64,000 bases of DNA from Candidatus Saccharimonadota bacterium (GTDB lineage Bacteria; Patescibacteriota; Saccharimonadia; Saccharimonadales; Saccharimonadaceae), in contig CAJPQG010000003.1 of assembly GCA_905372785.1 (NCBI GenBank), positions 1 to 64,000 on the forward strand, in the 5' to 3' direction. The stretch's first letter is position 1, and the number at the start of each line of letters is the position of its first letter. The notes beneath the pieces are model-generated. The model made no database searches and was not told the DNA's origin. It worked only from the letters and a program-made list of their open reading frames with translations. Below are positions 16,932-24,816 of the stretch, piece after piece. Position numbers and translations under genes: made by a program.

Positions 16932-17050
16932 TAACGTATTCATTTTATCCATGTATTTGTGATATTGCGATGCTGTAGTCTATAGCATATAGAGCTATAG
17001 ACGTCGCGCTACCCTGAAGGGATGTGGTGTAAATGATGGACATTATTACT
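16926..17050 (+). repeat. 125-bp perfect repeat, copy 2: -10, leader and first six codons of gene E
   Basis: Second copy of 14574-14698; see that entry. Confidence 0.9.
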
Positions 17051-17395
17051 TCTGCAAACGAAAGTACACTGACCTTGGCAGCTTTGCTGTCTATAAGTGT
17101 GTCTGTCGGTCTTTTTGTCGGTTATATGTGGTTTAAGACTCACGCAAAGGATACGCTTCGCGTCGTGGCCGCTGCGGCTATTCTGTTTAGCTGCTATATG
17201 ACAGAGCTTGTCTTCTTCTATCGCCTAATGGTGGTAGGGGTGCAGCGGCAAAGCCCCTGGATTGCCTTCTCTGCGTTTGCTGCTCTTTTGGTCAGTATGT
17301 ATCTCTTATCTGCAACAATAGTACTGACAATCTTTATTGTCAAAGAGTGGCCGCACTCTCGTTCGGTACGTTATGCACTTGAGATAGATGTTTAG
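17033..17395 (+). CDS. Accessory membrane protein E (paralogue of B)
   Basis: 120 residues, three to four membrane segments. It shares the MMDIIT start, the GYMWFK motif after helix 1, the FFYRLM segment and the EWPHSRS end with gene B, with roughly a third of positions kept by eye. Leader and terminator are almost unchanged between the two copies while the coding parts differ. Followed by soluble gene F, as B is followed by C. Confidence 0.75.
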   Translation: MMDIITSANESTLTLAALLSISVSVGLFVGYMWFKTHAKDTLRVVAAAAILFSCYMTELVFFYRLMVVGVQRQSPWIAFSAFAALLVSMYLLSATIVLTIFIVKEWPHSRSVRYALEIDV

Positions 17396-17434
17396 ACGGC
17401 AACCTATAGCACTGTTTGCAGAATGTAGTGCCCG

Positions 17435-17504
17435 GCCCGCTAGAAAATAGCTCACATTGAGTCATATTGGCTCTGTAGCTCACTCTAGTGGGCTATTTTC
17501 TTTG
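17435..17504 (+). terminator. Terminator after gene E, copy 2 of a 70-nt repeat
   Basis: One base differs from 15090-15159: a C-to-T change that turns a G-C pair of the outer stem into G-U, so pairing is kept. Confidence 0.75.
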
Positions 17505-17520
17505 GCTTTTTGGTGATATG

Positions 17521-17529
17521 TGATATAAT
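17521..17529 (+). promoter_or_regulatory. Extended -10 of accessory gene F
   Basis: TGA-TATAAT, 7 bases before the conserved 39-nt leader. Confidence 0.6.
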
Positions 17530-17536
17530 TTTGCTA

Positions 17537-17575
17537 GCTTATGTCCTGGCAATCCCGCCAGTCGACGAGGCTCAA
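17537..17575 (+). repeat. Conserved 39-nt leader element, copy F
   Basis: 36 of 39 bases identical to 13552-13590; see that entry. Confidence 0.8.
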
Positions 17576-17593
17576 CCGGAAGGAGGCCATACT

Positions 17594-18109
17594 GTGGCCC
17601 GTCCTGATGCATCTTCATCATCTATCAAGCCGCTAACAACGAGCAAAAACCTAGGAAAAAAGCCGCAGCTCAGTTTCGAGTCAGATGCCTCTTATGAGAC
17701 TATCAAAAGCACGCTGTACGGCAATTTTTTGTGTAATGATATTGTTCGCATTGAGCTCATTGCAAAAGAAGGCGACAGCCTGGCCGACAGGCGGCAGTTG
17801 CGCGTCTTTAGCCACAATGATTGTTTGTTATTCACTGTTTATGCTACGAGGTCGCTGCTGAAGGATAATCCTGCGGCAAACAGCCAGAAGGATCCATCGC
17901 TGCTGCAGATATTCGAGTCGTTGTTACTCTCTACTGCGCAGCAAATCACCAAAGATATCCTCAACAAGCTACAGGAAGATATTGTTAAGTACCAGAACTT
18001 GCGTAGTGAGACAGGTCTGCCAAACAATAAATATGCTGCTATTTTGCATCGCAGGCGCCTACCTCAGGGCTGGGGCCCTTGGCAGCGCTCAGTGCAACCG
18101 CTTGTGTGA
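17594..18109 (+). CDS. Accessory protein F, unknown family
   Basis: 171 residues from a GTG start fixed by AAGGAGG seven bases upstream. Ser/Thr/Lys-rich N-terminus, then VRIELIAKEGDSLADRRQ and LRVFSHNDCLLFTVY, the core shared with gene C. A helical middle follows, then YAAILHRRRLPQGWGPW, the family-like C-terminal hairpin. No signal peptide. It closes the accessory island and is followed by back-to-back terminators facing pnp. Confidence 0.7.
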   Translation: MARPDASSSSIKPLTTSKNLGKKPQLSFESDASYETIKSTLYGNFLCNDIVRIELIAKEGDSLADRRQLRVFSHNDCLLFTVYATRSLLKDNPAANSQKDPSLLQIFESLLLSTAQQITKDILNKLQEDIVKYQNLRSETGLPNNKYAAILHRRRLPQGWGPWQRSVQPLV

Positions 18110-18125
18110 TGAATAATTAGATGCT

Positions 18126-18166
18126 CCCCTCCCGCTACCATTGTCGGTGGCAGGAGGGGCTTTTTC
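18126..18166 (+). terminator. Terminator after gene F
   Basis: CCCCTCC pairs GGAGGGG with an inner GCTACC/GGTGGC stem, followed by CTTTTTC. Confidence 0.85.
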
Positions 18167-18174
18167 TTTACCAA

Positions 18175-18207
18175 TAAAAACACCTCGGTTGTATACCCCG
18201 AGGTGTT
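18175..18207 (-). terminator. Terminator of pnp
   Basis: On the minus strand CACCTCGG pairs CCGAGGTG and is followed by TTTTTA. Confidence 0.85.
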
Positions 18208-18233
18208 ATGGCTACTCGCAGCTTCTGGGGTGC

Positions 18234-20345
18234 CTATTTGGCGTCTTTGATGCTGAGCGCAAGCCGGCCACGATCATCGATTTCTAGCAGCTTCACGCGA
18301 ACAGTTTGCCCTTCTTTAAGCACATCGCTAACTTTTTCAATACGTCGATCAGCAATCTTCGAGATGTGCACCATGCCGTCGATACCAGGCAAGATTGTCA
18401 CAAAAGCTCCAAAGTCTTTAATTGAGGCGACGGTACCTTCATAAATCTTACCCACCTCTGGCTCTTCGGTTAGGCTCTTGATCCATGTCAAGGCCTTTGT
18501 AATAGCTTCAGCATCTGGGCTCGAAATTGTGATTAAACCATCTTCTTTAATGTCTACTTCAGCACCCGTTTCGCTGGTGATTTTGTTGATGGTTTCACCA
18601 CCCTTGCCAATAACGGCACCAATTTTATCTGGGTTAATTTTGAGTTTTTCAATCTGTGGTGCATATGGGCTGAGTTCTTTACGCGGGCCAGGCAGCACAC
18701 TCAGCATATGCTCCAGGATGTGGGCGCGACCAGCCTTGCTCTGTTCGAGCGCCTGGCGCAGCACCTGCACCGGCAGGCCATGCACCTTCATATCCATCTG
18801 CAGGGCGGTGATACCCTTGCTGGTACCCGTCACCTTAAAGTCCATGTCGCCGGCAAAGTCCTCGGCGTCGGCAATGTCGCTCAGTACATAGGGCGTGTCA
18901 CCATCCATCATCAGACCCATAGCAATACCACTGACTGGTGCCGTAAGCGGCACGCCAGCGTCCATCAGGGCCAAGCAACTACTACAGGTGGCCGCCATGC
19001 TGGTAGAGCCGTTCTGGCTCATAATTTCTGTCACGCTGCGAATGGCATAGGGGAACTCTTCTTCGCTCGGCAATACCGCCGTCAGGGCGCGCTCTGCCAG
19101 ATACCCGTGGCCAATCTCACGCCGGCCCGGGCTACCCAGGCGCTTGACCTCACCCACCGTGTAGCCGGGGGCATTGTAGTGGTGCATATAGCGGCGCTCG
19201 CCTTCTGTTACCTCCATGGTATCGACCAGCTGCGCGTAGCTGAGCGGCGCCAGCGTCACGATATTCATACCCTGCGTCACTCCACGAGTAAACAGACTAC
19301 TACCGTGAGCACGCGGCAAAATACCAACCTCGCTCGAGAGCGGGCGGATTTCCGTGAGGGCGCGGCCATCAGGGCGAATGCGCTCCTCCACAATACCGCG
19401 GCGTACGTCTTTATGTACAGCCAGGGTAAAGGCTTCATCATACTCGGTACGTTTTTCTTCGTACTCTTCGCCGTATTTCTCTTCCATGGCTTGGTGGAAA
19501 ACCTCGCGCACCGCATCAACATTGTCATTGCGCTGTGGGTATGGCGCACGCACCTTATCGCCAAGTTTGCCCACCACCCAAGTATCAACTTCTGCTTGAA
19601 TTGCTTCATCTGGCAAAACCAGCTCATACTGTTGCCACTCTGGCTGCACCGCTGCCACCAACTTCTGCTGCAGCTCAATTGCCGGCTGGAAAGCGGCCTG
19701 CGCCCAGGTTAGTGCATCGATAATAACCTCTTCCGGCACCTCTTTAGCACCAGCTTCCACCATGGTAATACCATCTTCAATACCGGCAACGACAAGATCT
19801 AGATCAGACTGCTCGCGCTCTTCAGGGCTCAAAAAAGCCTTGAAGACACCATTGACGCGGCCAACGCGCAATCCTGCCACCGGGCCATCAAATGGCGTGC
19901 CGCTGAGCATAAGCGCGCTGCTGGCGGCAATCATCGCCACCATGTCTGGGCGGAACTCTGGATCCATACTAAGCACTGTAGCCACCACCTGCACCTCTTG
20001 GCGGTAGCCCTTTGGAAAGAGTGGACGAATTGGTCGATCAATCAAGCGCCCAATCAGCACTGCTTCATCGCTCGGTCGGCCTTCACGCTTAATAAACCGG
20101 CTGCCACTAATCTTACCTGCCGCGTAGAACTTTTCTTCATAGTCAACACTTAGCGGAAAGTAGTCTAGTGTTACCGGGCGCTTACCTACCTGCGCTGTAC
20201 CCAGCACAACGGTATCACCGTAGCGCACCAGTACACTGGCGGTTGAGCGAAAGCCGACGCGGTTAACTTCTAAAGTAAGGGGGCGACCACAAAACTCGGT
20301 CGTAACCGATAGTGGCTCCTTTCCCCTTGGGTTAATAATACTCAT
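18234..20345 (-). CDS. pnp: Polyribonucleotide nucleotidyltransferase (PNPase)
   Basis: 703 residues of normal architecture: two RNase PH domains (about 10-220 and 310-545) with a helical linker, a KH domain (IGKGGETINKITSETGAEVD) and a C-terminal S1 domain (VGKIYEGTVASIKDFGAFV). PNPase degrades RNA 3' to 5' with phosphate. AAAGGAAA precedes the ATG. It belongs to the common truB-rpsO-pnp gene order, interrupted here by an opposite-strand sortase gene. Confidence 0.97.
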   Translation of the reverse strand: MSIINPRGKEPLSVTTEFCGRPLTLEVNRVGFRSTASVLVRYGDTVVLGTAQVGKRPVTLDYFPLSVDYEEKFYAAGKISGSRFIKREGRPSDEAVLIGRLIDRPIRPLFPKGYRQEVQVVATVLSMDPEFRPDMVAMIAASSALMLSGTPFDGPVAGLRVGRVNGVFKAFLSPEEREQSDLDLVVAGIEDGITMVEAGAKEVPEEVIIDALTWAQAAFQPAIELQQKLVAAVQPEWQQYELVLPDEAIQAEVDTWVVGKLGDKVRAPYPQRNDNVDAVREVFHQAMEEKYGEEYEEKRTEYDEAFTLAVHKDVRRGIVEERIRPDGRALTEIRPLSSEVGILPRAHGSSLFTRGVTQGMNIVTLAPLSYAQLVDTMEVTEGERRYMHHYNAPGYTVGEVKRLGSPGRREIGHGYLAERALTAVLPSEEEFPYAIRSVTEIMSQNGSTSMAATCSSCLALMDAGVPLTAPVSGIAMGLMMDGDTPYVLSDIADAEDFAGDMDFKVTGTSKGITALQMDMKVHGLPVQVLRQALEQSKAGRAHILEHMLSVLPGPRKELSPYAPQIEKLKINPDKIGAVIGKGGETINKITSETGAEVDIKEDGLITISSPDAEAITKALTWIKSLTEEPEVGKIYEGTVASIKDFGAFVTILPGIDGMVHISKIADRRIEKVSDVLKEGQTVRVKLLEIDDRGRLALSIKDAK

Positions 20346-20476
20346 GTTGGTTTCCTTTCTGCGGAAGGTAACAGAGAAAACTGCTTGCCGTGCATCACCC
20401 CATATAGCAAACGTTCTTCTCTATCACATTCCGCGCTCTATTACTCTTTTATTCTATCACAGCACCCCGGGGTTCA

Positions 20477-20485
20477 TGCTATACT
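20477..20485 (+). promoter_or_regulatory. Extended -10 of the sortase gene, leaderless geometry
   Basis: TGC-TATACT, 6 bases, ATG. Confidence 0.6.
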
Positions 20486-20491
20486 AAGCAC

Positions 20492-21103
20492 ATGCGTATT
20501 AATCACACCCGGCCGCGCCGCAGCGCGTTAGACTATCTACTGTATGGTCTCGCTTTTTTGCTCCTCGCCGGTGGTGGCTATCTTCTGTATACCCTGCTTT
20601 CTCCATGGACTGCCAGCCTGACGACCAACCCAACTAATAATGCTACCACACAAAAACTGGCTGCCACTAAAGAGCAAATCACCGAAGACCGACTATACAT
20701 ACCAAAAATCAACGTCAATGTTCCCTATGCCAAAGGCGATGCCAAAGTGCTTGAAAATGGCGCCTGGTGGCGCTCACCAACGAGCGGCAACCCTGCAGAA
20801 GGTGGCAATTTTGTAGTAGCTGCCCACCGCTTTGTTATGGGAACCACGCCGCAGCAAACGCAGCGCAAATCACCTTTTTACACGATCGATCGAGTAAAAG
20901 AGGGTGACACTATCATTGCTGACTACAGCGGCAAACGCTACACTTACCGCGTGACGACGATTCACCGCGTTGCGCCAAGTGCTGTGGAAATCGAGGCTCC
21001 ACAGCCCGGCAAAAACATCATGACGCTTTATTCATGCACGCTGGCCGGCAGCGCCGATGGCCGTGATGTGATCGTCGCCGAGCAAGTACCGTCGGGGACT
21101 TAA
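20492..21103 (+). CDS. Sortase family transpeptidase
   Basis: 203 residues. A membrane anchor lies at about 14-36. The catalytic domain carries His in VVAAHRF, Cys in TLYSCT and the Arg in GRDVIVA, the sortase triad. The TLYSC/short-form layout fits class D/E/F-like enzymes rather than class A with certainty. Sortases join surface proteins to wall cross-bridges; no LPxTG substrate is visible here, though the SLH protein at the left edge is incomplete. It lies between rpsO and pnp on the opposite strand. Confidence 0.9.
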   Translation: MRINHTRPRRSALDYLLYGLAFLLLAGGGYLLYTLLSPWTASLTTNPTNNATTQKLAATKEQITEDRLYIPKINVNVPYAKGDAKVLENGAWWRSPTSGNPAEGGNFVVAAHRFVMGTTPQQTQRKSPFYTIDRVKEGDTIIADYSGKRYTYRVTTIHRVAPSAVEIEAPQPGKNIMTLYSCTLAGSADGRDVIVAEQVPSGT

Positions 21104-21121
21104 CACCCACCCACGCCTATC

Positions 21122-21154
21122 AAAAATACCCCACACAACCTGCGGGGTATTTTT
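21122..21154. terminator. Bidirectional terminator between sortase gene and rpsO
   Basis: AAAAATACCCC and GGGGTATTTTT form an 11-bp stem with T-runs on both strands. Confidence 0.85.
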
Positions 21155-21167
21155 ATGGCTCGAACCG

Positions 21168-21434
21168 TTAGCGGCGGAGGCCAAGCTTTTCAACAACTGC
21201 TTTGTACTGAGCAAAATCGGTTCGTTCAAGATATTTCAGAAGGCGCTTGCGCTTTCCTACCATCTGAACAAGACCGCGACGTGCCATAAAGTCATGCTTG
21301 TTGGCTTTTAGGTGCTCTGTCACCTCTTTGATACGAGTGGTCAAGATTGAAATTTGAGCCTGTGGGCTACCAACGTCGTTCTTGTTCACCTGAGTCAAAG
21401 CAATCGCTTTTTCCTTGTTCTCTTTAGTAATCAT
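21168..21434 (-). CDS. rpsO: 30S ribosomal protein S15
   Basis: 88 residues with S15 hallmarks: DVGSPQAQISILTTRI, HDFMARRGLVQMVGKRKRLL, LGLR near the end. The transcript appears to start one or two bases before the ATG, leaving no room for the usual S15 autoregulatory leader. Confidence 0.97.
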   Translation of the reverse strand: MITKENKEKAIALTQVNKNDVGSPQAQISILTTRIKEVTEHLKANKHDFMARRGLVQMVGKRKRLLKYLERTDFAQYKAVVEKLGLRR

Positions 21435-21442
21435 ACCACCGC

Positions 21443-21448
21443 ATTATA
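21443..21448 (-). promoter_or_regulatory. -10 box of rpsO
   Basis: TATAAT 8 bases before the ATG; near-leaderless. Confidence 0.55.
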
Positions 21449-21474
21449 CTATAGGTTTGCCGGTGGCGCAACAG

Positions 21475-22194
21475 CTAGGAATCAATACCGAGCTCGTCTA
21501 ACGTGGCCGCCTGAGCCACATCCCAGCGCCCAACCTTGGTGCGCCGCAACTCAGTGCAATAGGCACCCGTGCCAAGCGCCTTACCAATATCCACTGCAAG
21601 GCTTCGAATGTAGGTGCCACTACCCACGTGGGCACGCACTACGACCGCCGGATATGTATAGTCGAGCAGGGTTAGTTCATACACGTGAACTGTCCGCGTC
21701 GGCATTTCTACCGCCTCTCCCTTGCGCGCCCGATCGTAGGCCCGGCGACCATCAATCTTAATTGCCGAAAAAACTGGCGGCTGCTGCTGAATAGCTCCGG
21801 TAAACTGCGTTAACACCGCCTCTAGTGCCGCCCTCGTGGGCTGCTTGCAAGCAACTTGGGTAATCTCCCCTTCTGGGTCTCCAGTCGAGCTTTCAGCCCC
21901 AAGCATAATTGTCGCTTCATATACTTTATCTAGCTTGGTAAAGGTTTCAGCCTGTTTGGTCATCTTGCTGGTTACAACCACCATAAGACCAGTCGCAAAT
22001 GGGTCTAGTGTGCCAGTGTGGCCCACCTTAATGCGTCGGCCCGCCTGTTGGCTCAAGAGACGGCGCACGCGCGCCACAACACCAAAACTGGTCATATGAG
22101 CAGGCTTGTCTACCAAAAGAGCCCCGGTAAACTCCTGCTGGGGCCCTGGTAACTGATTGGTCGGTGATGGCATAGTCGGGTGAGGTTCGGTCAT
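21475..22194 (-). CDS. truB: tRNA pseudouridine-55 synthase
   Basis: 239 residues. The catalytic motif GHTGTLDPFATGLM contains the nucleophilic Asp; the KPAHMTSF and RRAYDRARKGE segments are typical of TruB. The C-terminal PUA domain is absent or minimal, as in many short TruBs. It starts 18 bases after the DHH-like gene on the same strand; the pairing of these two families is common. The exact start among several in-frame Met is uncertain (AGGAC is close to the first). Confidence 0.94.
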   Translation of the reverse strand: MTEPHPTMPSPTNQLPGPQQEFTGALLVDKPAHMTSFGVVARVRRLLSQQAGRRIKVGHTGTLDPFATGLMVVVTSKMTKQAETFTKLDKVYEATIMLGAESSTGDPEGEITQVACKQPTRAALEAVLTQFTGAIQQQPPVFSAIKIDGRRAYDRARKGEAVEMPTRTVHVYELTLLDYTYPAVVVRAHVGSGTYIRSLAVDIGKALGTGAYCTELRRTKVGRWDVAQAATLDELGIDS

Positions 22195-22212
22195 GTCCTG
22201 TGAAATTACTGT

Positions 22213-24258
22213 CTATCCTGGTATACGAAATTGTCCTTGAGTGGGTTTTTGTGGTTTTTCGGTGTCCGTGCCGCCCACCTCAGTTGGTGCTGGTGGCATA
22301 AAGCCCTGCGGCAAACCGCCCTGCCCTTCTGGGAAGTTTGGCATATCTGGCAGTGGTGGCAACGTCGAAAAGTCTGGCAACGGTGGCAGCGGCGGCTGTG
22401 ACGTCGTTGGAACAGCTCCTAAATCAAACGGCATAGCGCTGCCTGCAAAAGGATCAACTCCCGGTGCAGCATCCTGCTGCTGTTTAGCCTCAGCAAAAAT
22501 ATCTTTACTATCTGGCACGGTAAGTTGTGGTGATGATTTGCGTGGCACACCATCCAAACCACGATCTTTATTCTCTGCTAGCCCATCAACGCTTTCCGGA
22601 CCATCTTTTGTACCACTGCTGTTTATTGGCGCAGTAAACCGTGGCTCACTTGAGGTGGTAGTAGCCCCTTCGTGGTTGATAATTTTACCAGTGCGACGCC
22701 TTTTTTGGAGCTCATCGAATGGATTTACATCAGCAGGCATCTCAGCCGATGGCGGCATCGGTGTTTCCATAAAATCACCAAGATCACTGCTAAAACTTGG
22801 GCTTGGCAACGCGTGCTCTAACGCATCTGATAGTGGTGGCACGTCTGGAGTGGCCTCCTCGGCAGCATCTTTGCTAAATAGTCCACTAAACCGATGTGCT
22901 TTTTTATCTGCATTAGCCATCTCTCGGGCCTCCACTTCGGCCGTGAGGTCTTCTATTTCGTGCGACGACGTGCGCGATACCGACGGCACAGGTGCATCGG
23001 TTGGCAATTCGGTTGGCAATGGTGGAATATCAAAATCAAAAGGATCAGTCTCCGCTGGCGTTGCAGCCGCATTCCTTGGTTCAGCTGGCTCTGGCTGCTG
23101 CGCAGCTGGTGCTACAACATCATTAATTGCAGCGCGTGGTCCCGCTGGCTTACGTTCTGGCACCTCTCCTGCAGACGGAGTCTTTGGAAGGTGTGAAATA
23201 ACTAGTTCGCCCGCCGCGACAGGTGCGTTACTACCTTTCGCGGCGCCGGGTTTTAAATTGATATTGCCGCCTTCACCCCCTTTATCGGTTGTGTCAGCTG
23301 GCGTCGATATATCCCCCTTCGACTTTTTGCGTGCGGCTGGTTTTGTGCCGTCATTCAGCTTAATTTCACCACCACGGCGTTTTTCTGCCGCAGCTCGGTC
23401 TGCAGCCCTCGCCTTAGCTTCACGCTGCTGCTCTCGCTTTAACTCTTCACGCAAACGAGCCCGCTCGGCCTCCAGGCGAGCCTTGGCCTCTTCGTCACGT
23501 TGGCGCTGCTTGTCTTCTTCTAGTTTCGAGACAACCAGCTGCTGATTAGCACCCGATCCCATCAAGTTAGCCGCAATCGTCATCGTGCGCGCGTTAGTGC
23601 GTGGGTTACTAAAGCGTTCAGTTTGGTCGATAATACCAGTAAGCAGTGCGTTTGCAATTTGCTCATCGAGCTGTTTATTGCCCTTCAGGCTATCGATAAG
23701 ATCAGCCACCATTTCACTGGCACCACTCGCTTGTGGATTGTTCCAGCGGGCGCTACCTAGCTCGCTTGCAGCTTTGCCGGCGCTAATACTCACCACATGA
23801 GCATCCTGCAAAATCCGGCTGTGCGACGCAATGGCGTCATCGAGCTGCTTTTGGTTAGCGGCACCAATCGCAATGACAAGTTCCACATTGTAGTCGCCCT
23901 TTTCAAAAGTTAGGTCTTTACTAGTAATAGTCGTGCGGTATGGCGTAATGTAAATCTTCACCTCATCGCCTTCTACTACGTAGCGCAAGTGGTCAGCCTT
24001 TTCTTTGTTCAATGACACGATAAAATCACGCAGACTATCAACAGTCGTTTCAAATGCCTCTTGTGGCTTCAAAAAAGCAATCGACTGTGGCAGCTTACTG
24101 CTCACCACAGCAGTAGCGTACTTCCCGGTTTTATTCAAAAACAAGGTCAAACCAAGTGCAGCAGTTAGTTCGTCAATTGTTGGGTTTTTTCCTACAGTCA
24201 CCAAAATATTGGTCACTTCACGGATCTGCTCAACGATCTCTTTTTTTGCATTATTCAT
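22213..24258 (-). CDS. DHH-phosphoesterase-like protein with long disordered tail, active site degenerate
   Basis: 681 residues. The first ~240 resemble DHH/DHHA1 nanoRNases (NrnA): TVGKNPTIDELTAALGLTLF occupies the place of the NPDxDAIGSALAL motif, and LTGIIDQTERFSN sits where TG..DTG.F is expected. Key Asp residues are missing (Thr at the first), so catalysis is doubtful. An Arg/Glu-rich helical stretch (about 245-300) and some 380 Pro/Ser/Asp-rich low-complexity residues follow. Position directly before truB supports the NrnA origin. It may act as a binding scaffold. Confidence 0.75.
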   Translation of the reverse strand: MNNAKKEIVEQIREVTNILVTVGKNPTIDELTAALGLTLFLNKTGKYATAVVSSKLPQSIAFLKPQEAFETTVDSLRDFIVSLNKEKADHLRYVVEGDEVKIYITPYRTTITSKDLTFEKGDYNVELVIAIGAANQKQLDDAIASHSRILQDAHVVSISAGKAASELGSARWNNPQASGASEMVADLIDSLKGNKQLDEQIANALLTGIIDQTERFSNPRTNARTMTIAANLMGSGANQQLVVSKLEEDKQRQRDEEAKARLEAERARLREELKREQQREAKARAADRAAAEKRRGGEIKLNDGTKPAARKKSKGDISTPADTTDKGGEGGNINLKPGAAKGSNAPVAAGELVISHLPKTPSAGEVPERKPAGPRAAINDVVAPAAQQPEPAEPRNAAATPAETDPFDFDIPPLPTELPTDAPVPSVSRTSSHEIEDLTAEVEAREMANADKKAHRFSGLFSKDAAEEATPDVPPLSDALEHALPSPSFSSDLGDFMETPMPPSAEMPADVNPFDELQKRRRTGKIINHEGATTTSSEPRFTAPINSSGTKDGPESVDGLAENKDRGLDGVPRKSSPQLTVPDSKDIFAEAKQQQDAAPGVDPFAGSAMPFDLGAVPTTSQPPLPPLPDFSTLPPLPDMPNFPEGQGGLPQGFMPPAPTEVGGTDTEKPQKPTQGQFRIPG

Positions 24259-24389
24259 AGTATTTCGCTAGAAGTCCCATCCTACTTCTTATGTTAATTC
24301 CATAGGGGAAAAATCCCACTCGTTACCTACCACTTTAGCATAAGGGTGTTGTCCTGGTCAATTAGTCACCCGCTAGCTGCGTAAATTGC

Positions 24390-24418
24390 TTTACATTTCA
24401 AGCGATTTCCTCTATACT
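24390..24418 (+). promoter_or_regulatory. Promoter of rpsT
   Basis: TTTACA, 17 bases, TATACT. Confidence 0.7.
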
Positions 24419-24469
24419 ATGTGGTGATTGTAGACATTAACCCTAATAAGATAAAAGAAAAGGATAGGC

Positions 24470-24712
24470 ATGCCAATCATCAAATCTGCTATTAAACGCG
24501 CCAAGCAAACGGCTACTCGCCGCGAGCGTAACGTTGGTATCAAAAAAGATATCAAAAGCGCGACTAAAGCCTTCCTGGCCAACCCTACTCAAGATACTTT
24601 GGCCAAGGCCTACAGCGAGCTCGACAAAGCAGTCAAGAAGAACCTGCTAAAGAAAAACACTGCTGCTCGCCGCAAGAGCAAGCTTGCTGCAATCGCTAAG
24701 AACGCAAACTAA
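24470..24712 (+). CDS. rpsT: 30S ribosomal protein S20
   Basis: 80 residues, Lys/Arg/Ala-rich helical protein: MPIIKSAIKRAKQTATRRER, and LLKKNTAARRKSKLAAIAK at the C-terminus. AAAAGGAT precedes the ATG. It has a conventional leader of about 45 bases. It converges on holA, a common neighbour. Confidence 0.96.
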   Translation: MPIIKSAIKRAKQTATRRERNVGIKKDIKSATKAFLANPTQDTLAKAYSELDKAVKKNLLKKNTAARRKSKLAAIAKNAN

Positions 24713-24745
24713 TTGCATAGCACGTAGCATAGTTGCGCCACCAAG

Positions 24746-24772
24746 ACCACCTGCTATAGCGGGTGGTTTTTT
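24746..24772 (+). terminator. Terminator of rpsT
   Basis: ACCACCTGC pairs GCGGGTGGT (one T-G pair), TATA loop, then TTTTTT. Confidence 0.85.
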
Positions 24773-24816
24773 AGTATAGCTTGCATGTCAGGCTCCACGC
24801 CCCCGCTAGCAAGGCA

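Noticed and set aside
18708..19712. 334-codon open frame antisense to pnp
   Set aside because: pnp is unambiguous; the antisense product has no recognisable domain, promoter or ribosome site.
22241..23545. 434-codon open frame on the plus strand
   Set aside because: It is antisense to the low-complexity tail of the DHH-like gene. Its product is Ser/Gly/Cys-rich nonsense with no domain, a by-product of biased codons opposite.
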